Below are positions 35,015 to 43,945 of a DNA stretch of 64,000 nt, one piece after another. A model generated the notes under the pieces. It was not told the DNA's origin. It saw only the letters and a list, made by a program, of their open reading frames with translations, and made no database searches. The stretch's first letter is position 1, and every line of letters begins with the position of its first letter. This DNA comes from Tenacibaculum dicentrarchi (GTDB taxonomy: Bacteria; Bacteroidota; Bacteroidia; Flavobacteriales; Flavobacteriaceae). The position numbers and the translations under genes were made by a program. The stretch is from positions 62,001 through 126,000 of the forward strand of contig NZ_OESZ01000034.1 of assembly GCF_900239345.1 (NCBI RefSeq). The letters run 5' to 3'.

Positions 35015-35554
35015 ATGAAAGGAATCGTTTTTACAGAATTTTTAGATTTAGTAGAAGAAAAATTTGGGTTAGAGGTTGTCGATAAAATTATATCACAATC
35101 AACTTTAGCATCCCAAGGAATATATACAGCAATAGGAACGTATAGTTTTTCTGAAATGTTACAGTTATTACAACATTTAAGTAAACATAGTGGAATTTCT
35201 ATAGATGATTTATTATTGATATACGCAGAACATTTTTTTAGCGTTATTGAAAATAGTTATCCAGGACTTTTAGCAACATACAAAGAACCTATCGAAATGT
35301 TGGCTTCTATTGAAAACCATATTCACGTAGAGGTACAAAAAATATATCCTGATGCCGAATTACCAACCTTTATTGTAAAAGAAAGAACAAAAAACTCCTT
35401 AGTTATGATTTATAAATCAAGTAGGGCGATGCACCATTTTGGACTAGGATTAATGAATAAAACATTTGAACATTTTAATACAAGTGCAACAATTGTCTTA
35501 GAAAAAATAAAAGAAGATGGTACGGAAGTTAAATTTATTATTCATAAAAATTAA
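35015..35554 (+). CDS. H-NOX haem-based gas sensor
   Basis: 179 residues, a full stand-alone H-NOX domain. His104 in NHIHVEVQKIYPDAELP is the likely proximal haem ligand, and Tyr133-x-Ser135-x-Arg137 (IYKSSR) is the YxSxR motif that holds the haem propionates. There is no obvious distal tyrosine that would favour oxygen binding, so NO is the expected ligand. H-NOX proteins of this type inhibit or switch a partner histidine kinase; here the kinase gene overlaps by one base (TAATG). Confidence 0.92.
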   Translation: MKGIVFTEFLDLVEEKFGLEVVDKIISQSTLASQGIYTAIGTYSFSEMLQLLQHLSKHSGISIDDLLLIYAEHFFSVIENSYPGLLATYKEPIEMLASIENHIHVEVQKIYPDAELPTFIVKERTKNSLVMIYKSSRAMHHFGLGLMNKTFEHFNTSATIVLEKIKEDGTEVKFIIHKN

Positions 35555-37644
35555 TGAGTAATCATCGAATAAATATATTAGAACGAGCTTTAAAAAGACA
35601 GAAAGAAGCAAGGAAAATAGCCGAAAAAATATTAGAAGATAAATCAAGAGAATTATATCTAATAACCGAAGAATTAAAAGCTACAAACATAAAACTAGAA
35701 GAGTCATTAACACAAAAATCATCGCAATTAAAAGGTGTTTTTGATAATATTAATGATTCTTATTTAATAATGAATTTATCGGGAGATGTTCTTAAAATGA
35801 ACGATACCGCAATTGCTCTTTTTGGGTATGATATTTCGAAAGAAAAATTAAATGTAAAAAAATTAATATACCCTGAAGATGCTAACTATGCTTTTGAATC
35901 GTTTTATAAATTGTACCATACAGGTTCTTTTTCAAATTATATATCTAGAGTTTTAACAAAAAAAAATGAAATTAAATGGGTTCAAATAAACGCAAGTTTA
36001 ATTTACGATAAAAATAATAAAAAAATTGCAGCCCAAGGAATTATTAGAGATATAACAGCAACAAAACGAAGAGCAAAATTTATAGCCGAACAAAAAAAAG
36101 AATTAGATGTTATTGTTGAAAATTCTTTATTAGGAATTGCTCTGATACAGCAAGATAGTTTTCTGAAAACCAACAAAATGTTTCAAGAACTTTTAGGATA
36201 TTCAGTCGATGAATTTTCTGAATTAACAATTAAAGACATTTTTTTTGAAGGAGATTATGCTTTTTCTAAAGAATATTTAGATAAAATGAATAGTGGTGTT
36301 ATTGATAATTTTGTGTTAGATAAAAAATACAAAAGAAAAAATGGCTCTGTTTTATGGGTAAAAGCAAATGTAAATGCTGTAAGAGATTCGTTTGGAACTC
36401 TAAAATATCAAGTAGTACTTGTTGAGGATGTTACCTTAAAAAGAGAAAGAACATTGATTATTGATATGATTAATGACTTAGCTAAATCGATTTTAGGAAA
36501 AGATAATATATATGAAATAGCCTGGGAAGTAACTCAAAAAATAGCAACTTATTTAGATACGGAAGATTGTGTTATTTTTTTAGTAAATCATAAAAAGAAT
36601 ACGCTAGAACAGGTTGCCTCACATCATTTGAAGCTTGATAAGAAAAATATCAAAAAAAATAGCTTAGAAATAGGTAAAGGAATTGCTGGGAATGTTGCCA
36701 AAACAGGTAAAGCAGAAATAATAAAAGACACCTCTAAAGATACTAGATATGTTATAGAGGGTGAACGTCGGTTTTCTGAAATATCAGTACCTATAATAAG
36801 TGAGGGGAAAGTAATCGGTGTTATCGATTCAGAACACACAGATAAAAATCATTACACCAAAGAGCATTTACATGTTTTAGAAAATATAGCTAGTTTAGTA
36901 TCTATGCAATTAAAAAGTGCTATAAATAGAAGACAGCGCGAGAAAGCAGAAATAGAAAACTTAAAACTTTTAAGTCAGTTAGAAAAAAGTAATAATGAGT
37001 TAAACGAGTACGCACATATTGTTTCTCACGATTTAAAATCGCCATTAAGAAGTATTGAAGCCTTAGTCTCGTGGATAAAAATAGACAACAAAGGAAGTTT
37101 TGATACCGCTACTTTAGCAAATTTTAAATTAATTGAAACTACTTTACAAACCATGGAAAATTTGATTTCTAATATTTTAGAGTATTCAAGTGCAGGTACA
37201 GAAATAACTGAAAAAAAACAGGTAGATTTAAATTTGATTATAGATACTTTAAGAAATTTGTTATTTATTCCAAGTCATATTATGATTAAAGTACCACGAA
37301 AACTACCTGTAGTTAATGGTGATGTGACTAAATTTCAGCAACTTTTTCAGAATTTAATTAGTAACGCTGTTAAATTTAATGATAAAGAAAAAGGATTGAT
37401 TGAAATAGAATTTATAGAACAAACCTCATTTTATCAATTTTCGGTAAAAGATAATGGTATCGGAATTGATAAAAAATACCATGATAAAATTTTTAAAATT
37501 TTTCAATCTCTAAATAAAAGAGAAGATTCTACAGGTATTGGGTTATCTATTGTTAAAAAAATTATACAATTATATGAAGGAACTATTTGGTTAGAAAGCG
37601 AATCAGATGTAGGAACTACATTTTATTTTACAATTAAAAAATGA
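35554..37644 (+). CDS. H-NOX-associated sensor histidine kinase, PAS-PAS-GAF
   Basis: 696 residues, no membrane helix, so cytoplasmic. Order: coiled coil about 1-60, PAS 60-170, PAS 180-300, GAF about 310-465, a second coiled coil, HisKA with the phospho-acceptor His492 in EYAHIVSHDLKSPLRSIEAL, and an ATPase domain about 580-696 (NLISNAVKFND, KDNGIGIDKKYHDKIFKIF, STGIGLSIVKKII). It should be controlled by the H-NOX protein encoded just before it. The adjacent Hpt gene overlaps by 4 bases, which points to a multistep relay. Confidence 0.92.
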   Translation: MSNHRINILERALKRQKEARKIAEKILEDKSRELYLITEELKATNIKLEESLTQKSSQLKGVFDNINDSYLIMNLSGDVLKMNDTAIALFGYDISKEKLNVKKLIYPEDANYAFESFYKLYHTGSFSNYISRVLTKKNEIKWVQINASLIYDKNNKKIAAQGIIRDITATKRRAKFIAEQKKELDVIVENSLLGIALIQQDSFLKTNKMFQELLGYSVDEFSELTIKDIFFEGDYAFSKEYLDKMNSGVIDNFVLDKKYKRKNGSVLWVKANVNAVRDSFGTLKYQVVLVEDVTLKRERTLIIDMINDLAKSILGKDNIYEIAWEVTQKIATYLDTEDCVIFLVNHKKNTLEQVASHHLKLDKKNIKKNSLEIGKGIAGNVAKTGKAEIIKDTSKDTRYVIEGERRFSEISVPIISEGKVIGVIDSEHTDKNHYTKEHLHVLENIASLVSMQLKSAINRRQREKAEIENLKLLSQLEKSNNELNEYAHIVSHDLKSPLRSIEALVSWIKIDNKGSFDTATLANFKLIETTLQTMENLISNILEYSSAGTEITEKKQVDLNLIIDTLRNLLFIPSHIMIKVPRKLPVVNGDVTKFQQLFQNLISNAVKFNDKEKGLIEIEFIEQTSFYQFSVKDNGIGIDKKYHDKIFKIFQSLNKREDSTGIGLSIVKKIIQLYEGTIWLESESDVGTTFYFTIKK

Positions 37645-37964
37645 TTATGGAAACACCTAATTTAGAGTATATTGACAAATTATCAAGAGGAGATGAATCT
37701 ATTCGGAAAATACTTATAGATGTAATAAAAGAAGAGTTTCCTACTGAGAAAATAGCCTATTATAGTAGTCTAAAAAATAAAGAGTACAAAAAAATTGAAC
37801 AGAATGTACATAAAATCAAACATAAAATTAGTATTTTAGGTCTTGAAAAAAGTTATAAAATAGCTAACGAATTTGAACATAATCTAAGAGAGCTTAAATT
37901 AGATAAAGTGGAAGATTTTGAGAAAATTTTAATAGTTATTTCAAATTATGTGAAAACTATTTAA
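37641..37964 (+). CDS. Hpt phosphotransfer protein
   Basis: 107 residues, all-helical. The motif QNVHKIKHKISILGLEKSY gives His57 as phosphate carrier, in the usual HxxKxxxxxLG context. It overlaps the kinase stop (ATGATTATGG; starts at 37641 or at ATG 37647). It would carry phosphate between the lone receiver and another receiver such as the LytTR regulator. Confidence 0.82.
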   Translation: MIMETPNLEYIDKLSRGDESIRKILIDVIKEEFPTEKIAYYSSLKNKEYKKIEQNVHKIKHKISILGLEKSYKIANEFEHNLRELKLDKVEDFEKILIVISNYVKTI

Positions 37965-37968
37965 AATT

Positions 37969-38673
37969 ATGAATTGTATAATTGTTGATGATGAAAAAAT
38001 GGCAAGAGTAGTACTTAATACACTCTGTAATCAAATAAAAAATTTAAATGTCGTAAGTGAATTTTCAAATGCTATTCAGGCTATAAAATTTTTAAATTCT
38101 AATGAAGTTGACCTTATTTTTTCAGATATTCATATGCCTTATTTTAATGGTTTAGATTTTATAAAAACGCTTAAAAATCCGCCAAAAATAATTCTAACAT
38201 CTTCCGATCCTAATTTTGCTATTGAAGCTTTTGAATACGACTTTATTGTTGATTATTTATTAAAACCTATTGAGTTGTCTAGGTTTGAAAAAGCAATTAT
38301 TAAAGCTCAAAATTATCAACTAAAAACCGATTCAAAGGAGGTGAAATCAACCGTAGGTTACAGCAATGATTTTTATATTAATATTGATAGACGACTTATT
38401 AAAATTGATTTACCAAGTATTTATTTGGTAGAAGCAAAAGGTGATTATATCAATATAAAAACAGATACTAAAAATTATTTAGTGCACTCTACATTAAAAA
38501 AAATAGAAGAAAAACTTCCTGGTTCGTTATTTTTAAAAATACATCGTTCTTACATTATAAACCTCAAAAAAATTATTGATATTGAAGATAATAGCGTATT
38601 AATAAAAAGAGATGTAATTCCTGTTAGTAGGTCTAAAAGACCAGAATTAATGAAGCGATTAAATTTATTATAA
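37969..38673 (+). CDS. LytTR-type DNA-binding response regulator
   Basis: 234 residues. Receiver domain 1-118 with Asp53 (LIFSDIHMPYFNGLDF) and the Lys in DYLLKPIEL; LytTR DNA-binding domain about 135-232 (IDRRLIKIDLPSIYLVEAKG, LKIHRSYIINLKKI, VIPVSRSKRPEL). It is the transcriptional output of the H-NOX operon, 4 bases after the Hpt gene. Targets are unknown; LytTR sites are short direct repeats and were not located. Confidence 0.92.
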   Translation: MNCIIVDDEKMARVVLNTLCNQIKNLNVVSEFSNAIQAIKFLNSNEVDLIFSDIHMPYFNGLDFIKTLKNPPKIILTSSDPNFAIEAFEYDFIVDYLLKPIELSRFEKAIIKAQNYQLKTDSKEVKSTVGYSNDFYINIDRRLIKIDLPSIYLVEAKGDYINIKTDTKNYLVHSTLKKIEEKLPGSLFLKIHRSYIINLKKIIDIEDNSVLIKRDVIPVSRSKRPELMKRLNLL

Positions 38674-38781
38674 ATTTAATCGACAGTTTTTTGTATCTCA
38701 TCTATAGATAAGCTAAAAATAACGAAGAGATTTATTTTAAAAGAGTTATATTTTTTAAATTCATGGTAAAACACATATATT

Positions 38782-41379
38782 ATGAAAAAAACAATTACTC
38801 TAAAACGAAAAATAATATTGTTATTTATTTTTTTGATAAATATAACAATTAATGCTCAAGATACTCCTTTTAGTTGTGTTTATGATGCTTATTTATTTCA
38901 GTATAATGATGTTTATTCTATAGACTTAGCTTCGGGTAATTCTTATCTTGCTGCTGAAAATATTACAGCAGGTAGTATAAATGCTGCTGCATATAACCCT
39001 GCAGATGGTTTTATATGGGGGTCTTTAAGTACACCAGCAAAAACTATTGTTAGAATTGGAGATGATTTTTTAACAACCTCTTTTTATATAGATGAGTTAC
39101 CTACAAAAAATAGATATATTGGAGATATAAGTGCACAAGGTGTTTATTATTTAAAGGGAGGAGGAAGTACTTATTACAAAGTAGATTTAGACCCTAATTC
39201 AGCAACATACACTCAGCATTTGGCTACTGAAAATTTATCGCAAAATATAAGTATTCATGATTGGGCTTTTAATGCTGTTGATAATAATTTGTATGCAGTA
39301 GAAAAAAACACAAATATATTATATAGAATAGACCCTAGTAATGGAGTTGTAAATTCATTAGGAGTTGTTCCTATTTTAACAGGATTAAATTATACTTACG
39401 GAGCAGTATATTTTGATGCTTCAGGTCGTTTTTATGTGTCAGCAAACCAAACAGGAACTATTTATGTAATACAAAGTGTACAAGATTTAACTGGTTCTAA
39501 TGAAATGGATTCTAATTTATTTGCATTCGGTCCTTCAAGCGCAAGTAATGATGGTGCACGTTGCCCAACAGCGCCTGTGTTACAAGAAATTTGTGACAAT
39601 GGAATAGATGATGATGGAGATGGTTTGATTGACTGTCAAGATCCTTCTTGTTCAGGATATGGAGAATGCGACGTTATTTTACCACCAACATCAGGAGGAA
39701 ATGCAGGAGGTTTAGAAAGTAATAATAGATTATCAGAACAAATAAATAAACGAAATTATAATCGTACTAAAGGAAATTATAAATTTGATAAAAAAAAGGC
39801 TGCAAGAGTTATAAAATCTAAAAATTATAGAAAAAGAACAAGTGCTGTTTTTAATTTAAATAATTTTATTCCTTTAAATATTATTAATGAAGATGAAGTT
39901 ATAGAATCTTCACCTACCGATTTAATTTCAATTACAAACGCTACAGAAATTTATGCGGTAGATTATATGAAAAGTGGTGTTTCAGTAGCTTCAGTTTTAG
40001 CATTGAAAACAGAAAATGGTGTATATGAACATACAAAATATATTTGTGATCGTTTACTAGGCGCTGAATTAATTTCGGTATCTACCATAGATATTAATGG
40101 TCAGCAATTTATTAAATCATTGATTAGAAATACCGATAATACAGTTGAGTTTGTATTAAGTCTTTCGGCTAAAACAGTAAATAATAATGCTAATTTTGAA
40201 ATAGAAAGTCATTGGAATTTAGATAAATATCAAAGTGATGTTCCTTTTTATAATTTTCAAATATGGTCTAATTCTTTAGATGATTTATATATTTTAGCTA
40301 AAGAAGTTATTGATTTATTGGCTATCGAAAAACCTATTTTATCATATAAAATATCGCCACCACCAACTGTATTTGTTCGAAAAGGGAAATATATTAATGG
40401 GTCGTTAGATTTAGAAATTATAAATACTAACGCAAGTGAAAATATTGATTTTGATGCAGGCTTTAGAATCACAGAAACAAGTGATTTAAATAAAACAAAT
40501 AAGAGAATATTTTTAGAAAAAAATTATATAACAAATACACAAATAGCAACAGGAAATTTATTTGATATCGGTTTTAGAATTGGAGATGGAGTTAATACAC
40601 CAGATGATATTTTTATGTCTGACGGACCTTGGGGAATTGATGATTCTCAACCAAATACAAAAGTGATTGATTATACTGTTTCAGCAAATACTCTTGATTT
40701 TGAAAATACCGATTTCCCAATAGAACGAAATGTCGCTTTAGAAGTAACAACAGACACTTATTTTGCAGTACACAGAGCTTTAACACCACGTTTTAAACCT
40801 GTAAATTTAGCTAATTATAATAGTTTTAATTTAACAGCAAAGGGGACAGGAAATGTTGAGGTTACATTTATAAAACAAAGTATTGCTAGTTGGGAAGAAC
40901 AATTTAAAGCAACAATTTCTGTAACAGAAAATTTTGAAGATTATGTGATATATTTTTCAGATTTTAAATCAACTAATGGAACAGAACTTATTCTAAATGA
41001 TATAACAACTATCGTATTTACTATGTTATCTGAACAAGGAACGATGGTTACAAAAAAAATTAATTTAGAAAATATCCGATTTTCGAGAAGTAATAAAATT
41101 GTAATACCTGAATCAATTACAGAAGGAAATTCTTTGAAAGCTGTTCCAAATCCGTTGGAAAAAATATCTGAAATTTATTTTAATACCAATCAGATAGCAA
41201 CCGTACGGCTAGTTATTTACAATCAATTAGGAAGAGTAGTAAAAGAAATTCCTTACACAACAATAGTTGGTGAAAATAAGATAACACTTAAAAAAGAACG
41301 CTTAAGTACTGGTTTGTATTTTTGTAAAATTATAGGGGCGTCAGAAGATCATAAAGTTGTAAAGTTAATAATCAATTAA
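38782..41379 (+). CDS. Secreted T9SS cargo protein with type A C-terminal sorting domain
   Basis: 865 residues. Signal peptide 1-25 ends in TINAQ. Residues about 28-265 are a beta-propeller-like region similar to DUF6923 (AAAYNPADGFIWG, NAVDNNLYAVEKNTNILYRI). Next is the calcium-loop-like motif CDNGIDDDGDGLIDCQDP, a basic linker, and carbohydrate-binding-like beta domains in the second half. The last about 75 residues are a type A sorting domain (KAVPNPLEKISEIYF ... STGLYFCKI ... KLIIN), so the protein goes out through type IX secretion to the surface or medium. The role is unknown. Confidence 0.85.
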   Translation: MKKTITLKRKIILLFIFLINITINAQDTPFSCVYDAYLFQYNDVYSIDLASGNSYLAAENITAGSINAAAYNPADGFIWGSLSTPAKTIVRIGDDFLTTSFYIDELPTKNRYIGDISAQGVYYLKGGGSTYYKVDLDPNSATYTQHLATENLSQNISIHDWAFNAVDNNLYAVEKNTNILYRIDPSNGVVNSLGVVPILTGLNYTYGAVYFDASGRFYVSANQTGTIYVIQSVQDLTGSNEMDSNLFAFGPSSASNDGARCPTAPVLQEICDNGIDDDGDGLIDCQDPSCSGYGECDVILPPTSGGNAGGLESNNRLSEQINKRNYNRTKGNYKFDKKKAARVIKSKNYRKRTSAVFNLNNFIPLNIINEDEVIESSPTDLISITNATEIYAVDYMKSGVSVASVLALKTENGVYEHTKYICDRLLGAELISVSTIDINGQQFIKSLIRNTDNTVEFVLSLSAKTVNNNANFEIESHWNLDKYQSDVPFYNFQIWSNSLDDLYILAKEVIDLLAIEKPILSYKISPPPTVFVRKGKYINGSLDLEIINTNASENIDFDAGFRITETSDLNKTNKRIFLEKNYITNTQIATGNLFDIGFRIGDGVNTPDDIFMSDGPWGIDDSQPNTKVIDYTVSANTLDFENTDFPIERNVALEVTTDTYFAVHRALTPRFKPVNLANYNSFNLTAKGTGNVEVTFIKQSIASWEEQFKATISVTENFEDYVIYFSDFKSTNGTELILNDITTIVFTMLSEQGTMVTKKINLENIRFSRSNKIVIPESITEGNSLKAVPNPLEKISEIYFNTNQIATVRLVIYNQLGRVVKEIPYTTIVGENKITLKKERLSTGLYFCKIIGASEDHKVVKLIIN

Positions 41380-41413
41380 AAAATTAATAATAAATGCTAT
41401 TTTTTTAAGCGAA

Positions 41414-41447
41414 AGAGTAAAAGAATTTTTCTTTTACTCTTTTTTTC
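41414..41447 (+). terminator. Terminator between convergent genes
   Basis: AGAGTAAAAG pairs perfectly with CTTTTACTCT around AATTTTT, followed by seven T. It ends the T9SS cargo gene and overlaps the last codons of the convergent TPR gene. Confidence 0.85.
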
Positions 41448-43515
41448 TAAATACAGGTTTTTTTAAGAGATACCATTTAAAGCGTAAACCAATTTCGGTA
41501 AAAGTAAAATCTGAAGCACCTGTAGCTGTTGTTGCAGATGCTATATTACTTTGAGTTCCATATAGATTTAATAAACTGCGTTCTGAAAATTTGTATCCTA
41601 ATTTAGCTTGAATTCTATAAGTGCTTTGTTTTTTATTATTTTCAATAAACTGAAATCCTGTTGCAGCAGTTAGTTCATAAAACCATTCTTTCTTTTTAGC
41701 TATATTTTCATCTTTTATAATATTGATAAAAATCTCACCAGCACTAAACTTACTAGGACTAAAATAAATAGTAGGAACTTGATTTTTAAAAGATATATTC
41801 TGATAATTGATACCAGCCTTTAAAGATGGTTTTTTAAATATATTATAATAAAGTGACGTGAATAATAAATTTCGTGTATTTTCATCACTTTGAGAGGTGT
41901 AGTAAAGCTGTGTGTACCAACCGAGTTTAAAATTGGTATTTAAACTATAGTTTATTAAAAAATTATTCTGAACAATTTCTTTATCTAATAAATCGGCATT
42001 AAAGTTTTGAACTTCTCTTTTATAGCCTAATTCTAAATTTTGAAGTTTAAAAGGTTTTATTTTTAAAGATAAATCAGCTAATAATTGACTGAATTTATTT
42101 GTATCAGTATCAGAAGCACTAACTCCTAAAGTTCCTTTAAAGGTTACATTATTTAATAATTGATAAGATATTCCTGCTGAAAAATTATTAGAAATACCAC
42201 TAACTTTAGTTACAGTATTACTTGTTGTTCTATAGCTGTAATTACCAAATAATTTAAGTTTTGTTGAAAATGGAAATTCTGAATTAGCAGAGTATAAATA
42301 AGCTTCATTATTACCATTATCAAATGAATATGCTGCTTTAACTTCTATAAAAGGAGTAAATGATTTATCTAAATTTTTGATAAAATTAGTCGCATCTTTT
42401 TGTTTTTTATAAAATTTTAAAGTGTTTTTAGCACTTTTATAGGCATTTATAAAGTATCCTGAAGCTTTTAGTGCGTTTGCTTTACCTAAGTTACCATCAA
42501 AAGAAGTACTATCTTTTTTTAATATCAAATTATAATCAGCAATACTTTTTTTAAAATCACTTTTATAAATATTTAAAGTCGCTCTTAATGAAATTATCCA
42601 ATTTTCAGGATTTTTATTATTGATTAATAATTTGTTGATTTCTTTTTCTGCTAAAGAGTATTTATTATTCCATATTAAAGCTTGTATAAAACGTTCTTTA
42701 GTTTGATTTGTTATAGTAGTTTCTGTCTTGTTATCTAAAAGATTAATAGCTTTTTTACTAACCATTAAAGCTTGTTTGTCATTACTATCAAGATGATTTG
42801 CTAATGAAATCCCATTTAAAGAGGTTAATTTATTAGTTGAATCTTCACCAATAATAATATATGTTTTTTTAGCTTTATCTATTTGATTTGAAATTAGATA
42901 AAGATTAGCTAAGTTTAATAAAGTTTCTTTATCTTTTTTAAAATCGATAAAATTTTCTTTTAATATTTTTTCAGCATCAGTGTAATTTTTAGAATTTACT
43001 TTACTGTTTGCCAAACCTAATCGCATATATTTTTTAGAAACTAATGCATTTTTATTTTTAGGTAATACCAATAATGCCTTGTCTACATATTTAATCGCTT
43101 TATTAAATTTTTTTAAATTAGATAATGTATTTGCATATCCTAAAAGGGCAGAAAAACTTTTGTCATTCTCTGATATTAAATTTTGATAATAATTTTCAGC
43201 TTTATTATAATTTTTATTCCAAAGAAGTGATTCGGCATAATTTAATTTTACTTCAAAATCTGAAGGAAAATCATTTAAAAGATTAATAAATAATTCAACA
43301 GCTTTATCAGTACTACCGTTTAATCCTAAAGCTCTACCATAGCAAAGTCTTGCTGTTTTATTGGTAGGGTGTGATTCTAAAATATTTTTAAAAAAGGATT
43401 CTGCTTGTTTATATTTACCTGTTTCTAAGAAGGTAAAACCTTCTTTCATATTTTGTGAAAAAAGAGTATTACTTATAATAAAGAGTACTAAAAAAGTGAG
43501 ATTTTTAATTTTCAT
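41434..43515 (-). CDS. TPR protein with C-terminal YaiO-like outer-membrane barrel
   Basis: 693 residues. Signal peptide 1-20 (ISNTLFSQ). Residues about 22-380 are tetratricopeptide repeats (KYKQAESFFKNILESHPTNK, NYNKAENYYQNLISE, NYTDAEKILKENF). The last about 290 residues are a YaiO-like beta barrel (LKLFGNYSYRTTS, GISYQLLNNVTFKGTLGVS, IGLRFKWYLLKK). TPR plus barrel is the plan of exopolysaccharide export proteins such as PgaA and PelB/AlgK-AlgE. Its place at the edge of a glycosyltransferase locus suggests export of the polymer. It is divergent from the STAS/flippase genes. Confidence 0.8.
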   Translation of the reverse strand: MKIKNLTFLVLFIISNTLFSQNMKEGFTFLETGKYKQAESFFKNILESHPTNKTARLCYGRALGLNGSTDKAVELFINLLNDFPSDFEVKLNYAESLLWNKNYNKAENYYQNLISENDKSFSALLGYANTLSNLKKFNKAIKYVDKALLVLPKNKNALVSKKYMRLGLANSKVNSKNYTDAEKILKENFIDFKKDKETLLNLANLYLISNQIDKAKKTYIIIGEDSTNKLTSLNGISLANHLDSNDKQALMVSKKAINLLDNKTETTITNQTKERFIQALIWNNKYSLAEKEINKLLINNKNPENWIISLRATLNIYKSDFKKSIADYNLILKKDSTSFDGNLGKANALKASGYFINAYKSAKNTLKFYKKQKDATNFIKNLDKSFTPFIEVKAAYSFDNGNNEAYLYSANSEFPFSTKLKLFGNYSYRTTSNTVTKVSGISNNFSAGISYQLLNNVTFKGTLGVSASDTDTNKFSQLLADLSLKIKPFKLQNLELGYKREVQNFNADLLDKEIVQNNFLINYSLNTNFKLGWYTQLYYTSQSDENTRNLLFTSLYYNIFKKPSLKAGINYQNISFKNQVPTIYFSPSKFSAGEIFINIIKDENIAKKKEWFYELTAATGFQFIENNKKQSTYRIQAKLGYKFSERSLLNLYGTQSNIASATTATGASDFTFTEIGLRFKWYLLKKPVFRKKE

Positions 43516-43656
43516 ATAGTTTTTTTCTTATTTGCAAGTTAAGGAATCAATTTCATCATTGGACTAAATAAAATGGCTTTTCATCGATAATAGATGATTT
43601 TTTATCAGTTTTAATAAGATATTAGTGTAAGTATTAATCATCAAAAAAAAATAATT

Positions 43657-43935
43657 ATGGCTTTACAAATTACAGGAAGAAACGGGAAGTTTTATTTAAA
43701 AGGGAAGTTAAATAACTCAACTTCTCAGTTTTTTGTTACTTATTTTGAACATTTTATAACTAAAAATAAAAAAGTAATAATAAAGATAGATAAAGTAAAT
43801 GAAATTACTAAAGATGGTTTAAAAGCAATAAATACTTTAATTTCGGTAGCTTTAAAAAAGGGTAAAATATTTTCAGTTATAGGTTATGGTGCTAAAGAAA
43901 TTTATGACCATTTTGATAAAATAAATGTTGCTTAA
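43657..43935 (+). CDS. Small STAS-domain-like protein
   Basis: 92 residues. Strand-helix pattern LQITGRNGKFYLKGKLNN, VTYFEHFI, KKVIIKIDKVNEITKDGLKA, GKIFSVIGYG is that of an anti-sigma-factor-antagonist (STAS) fold. The usual phosphorylatable Ser is not obvious: the loop reads NEITKDGLKAIN, with Thr as the only candidate. It is 10 bases before the flippase gene. No partner kinase or phosphatase is present nearby. Confidence 0.72.
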   Translation: MALQITGRNGKFYLKGKLNNSTSQFFVTYFEHFITKNKKVIIKIDKVNEITKDGLKAINTLISVALKKGKIFSVIGYGAKEIYDHFDKINVA

Positions 43936-43945
43936 AATATAAAAT

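Noticed and set aside
38341..38360. GGAGGTG sequence resembling a Shine-Dalgarno site inside the LytTR gene
   Set aside because: No start codon in a plausible frame follows and this phylum does not rely on such sites.
34595..38673. H-NOX operon as part of the five-site FNR-like regulon
   Set aside because: No ATGATnnnnATCAT sequence was found in the 208 bases before 34595; only a different palindrome is there.
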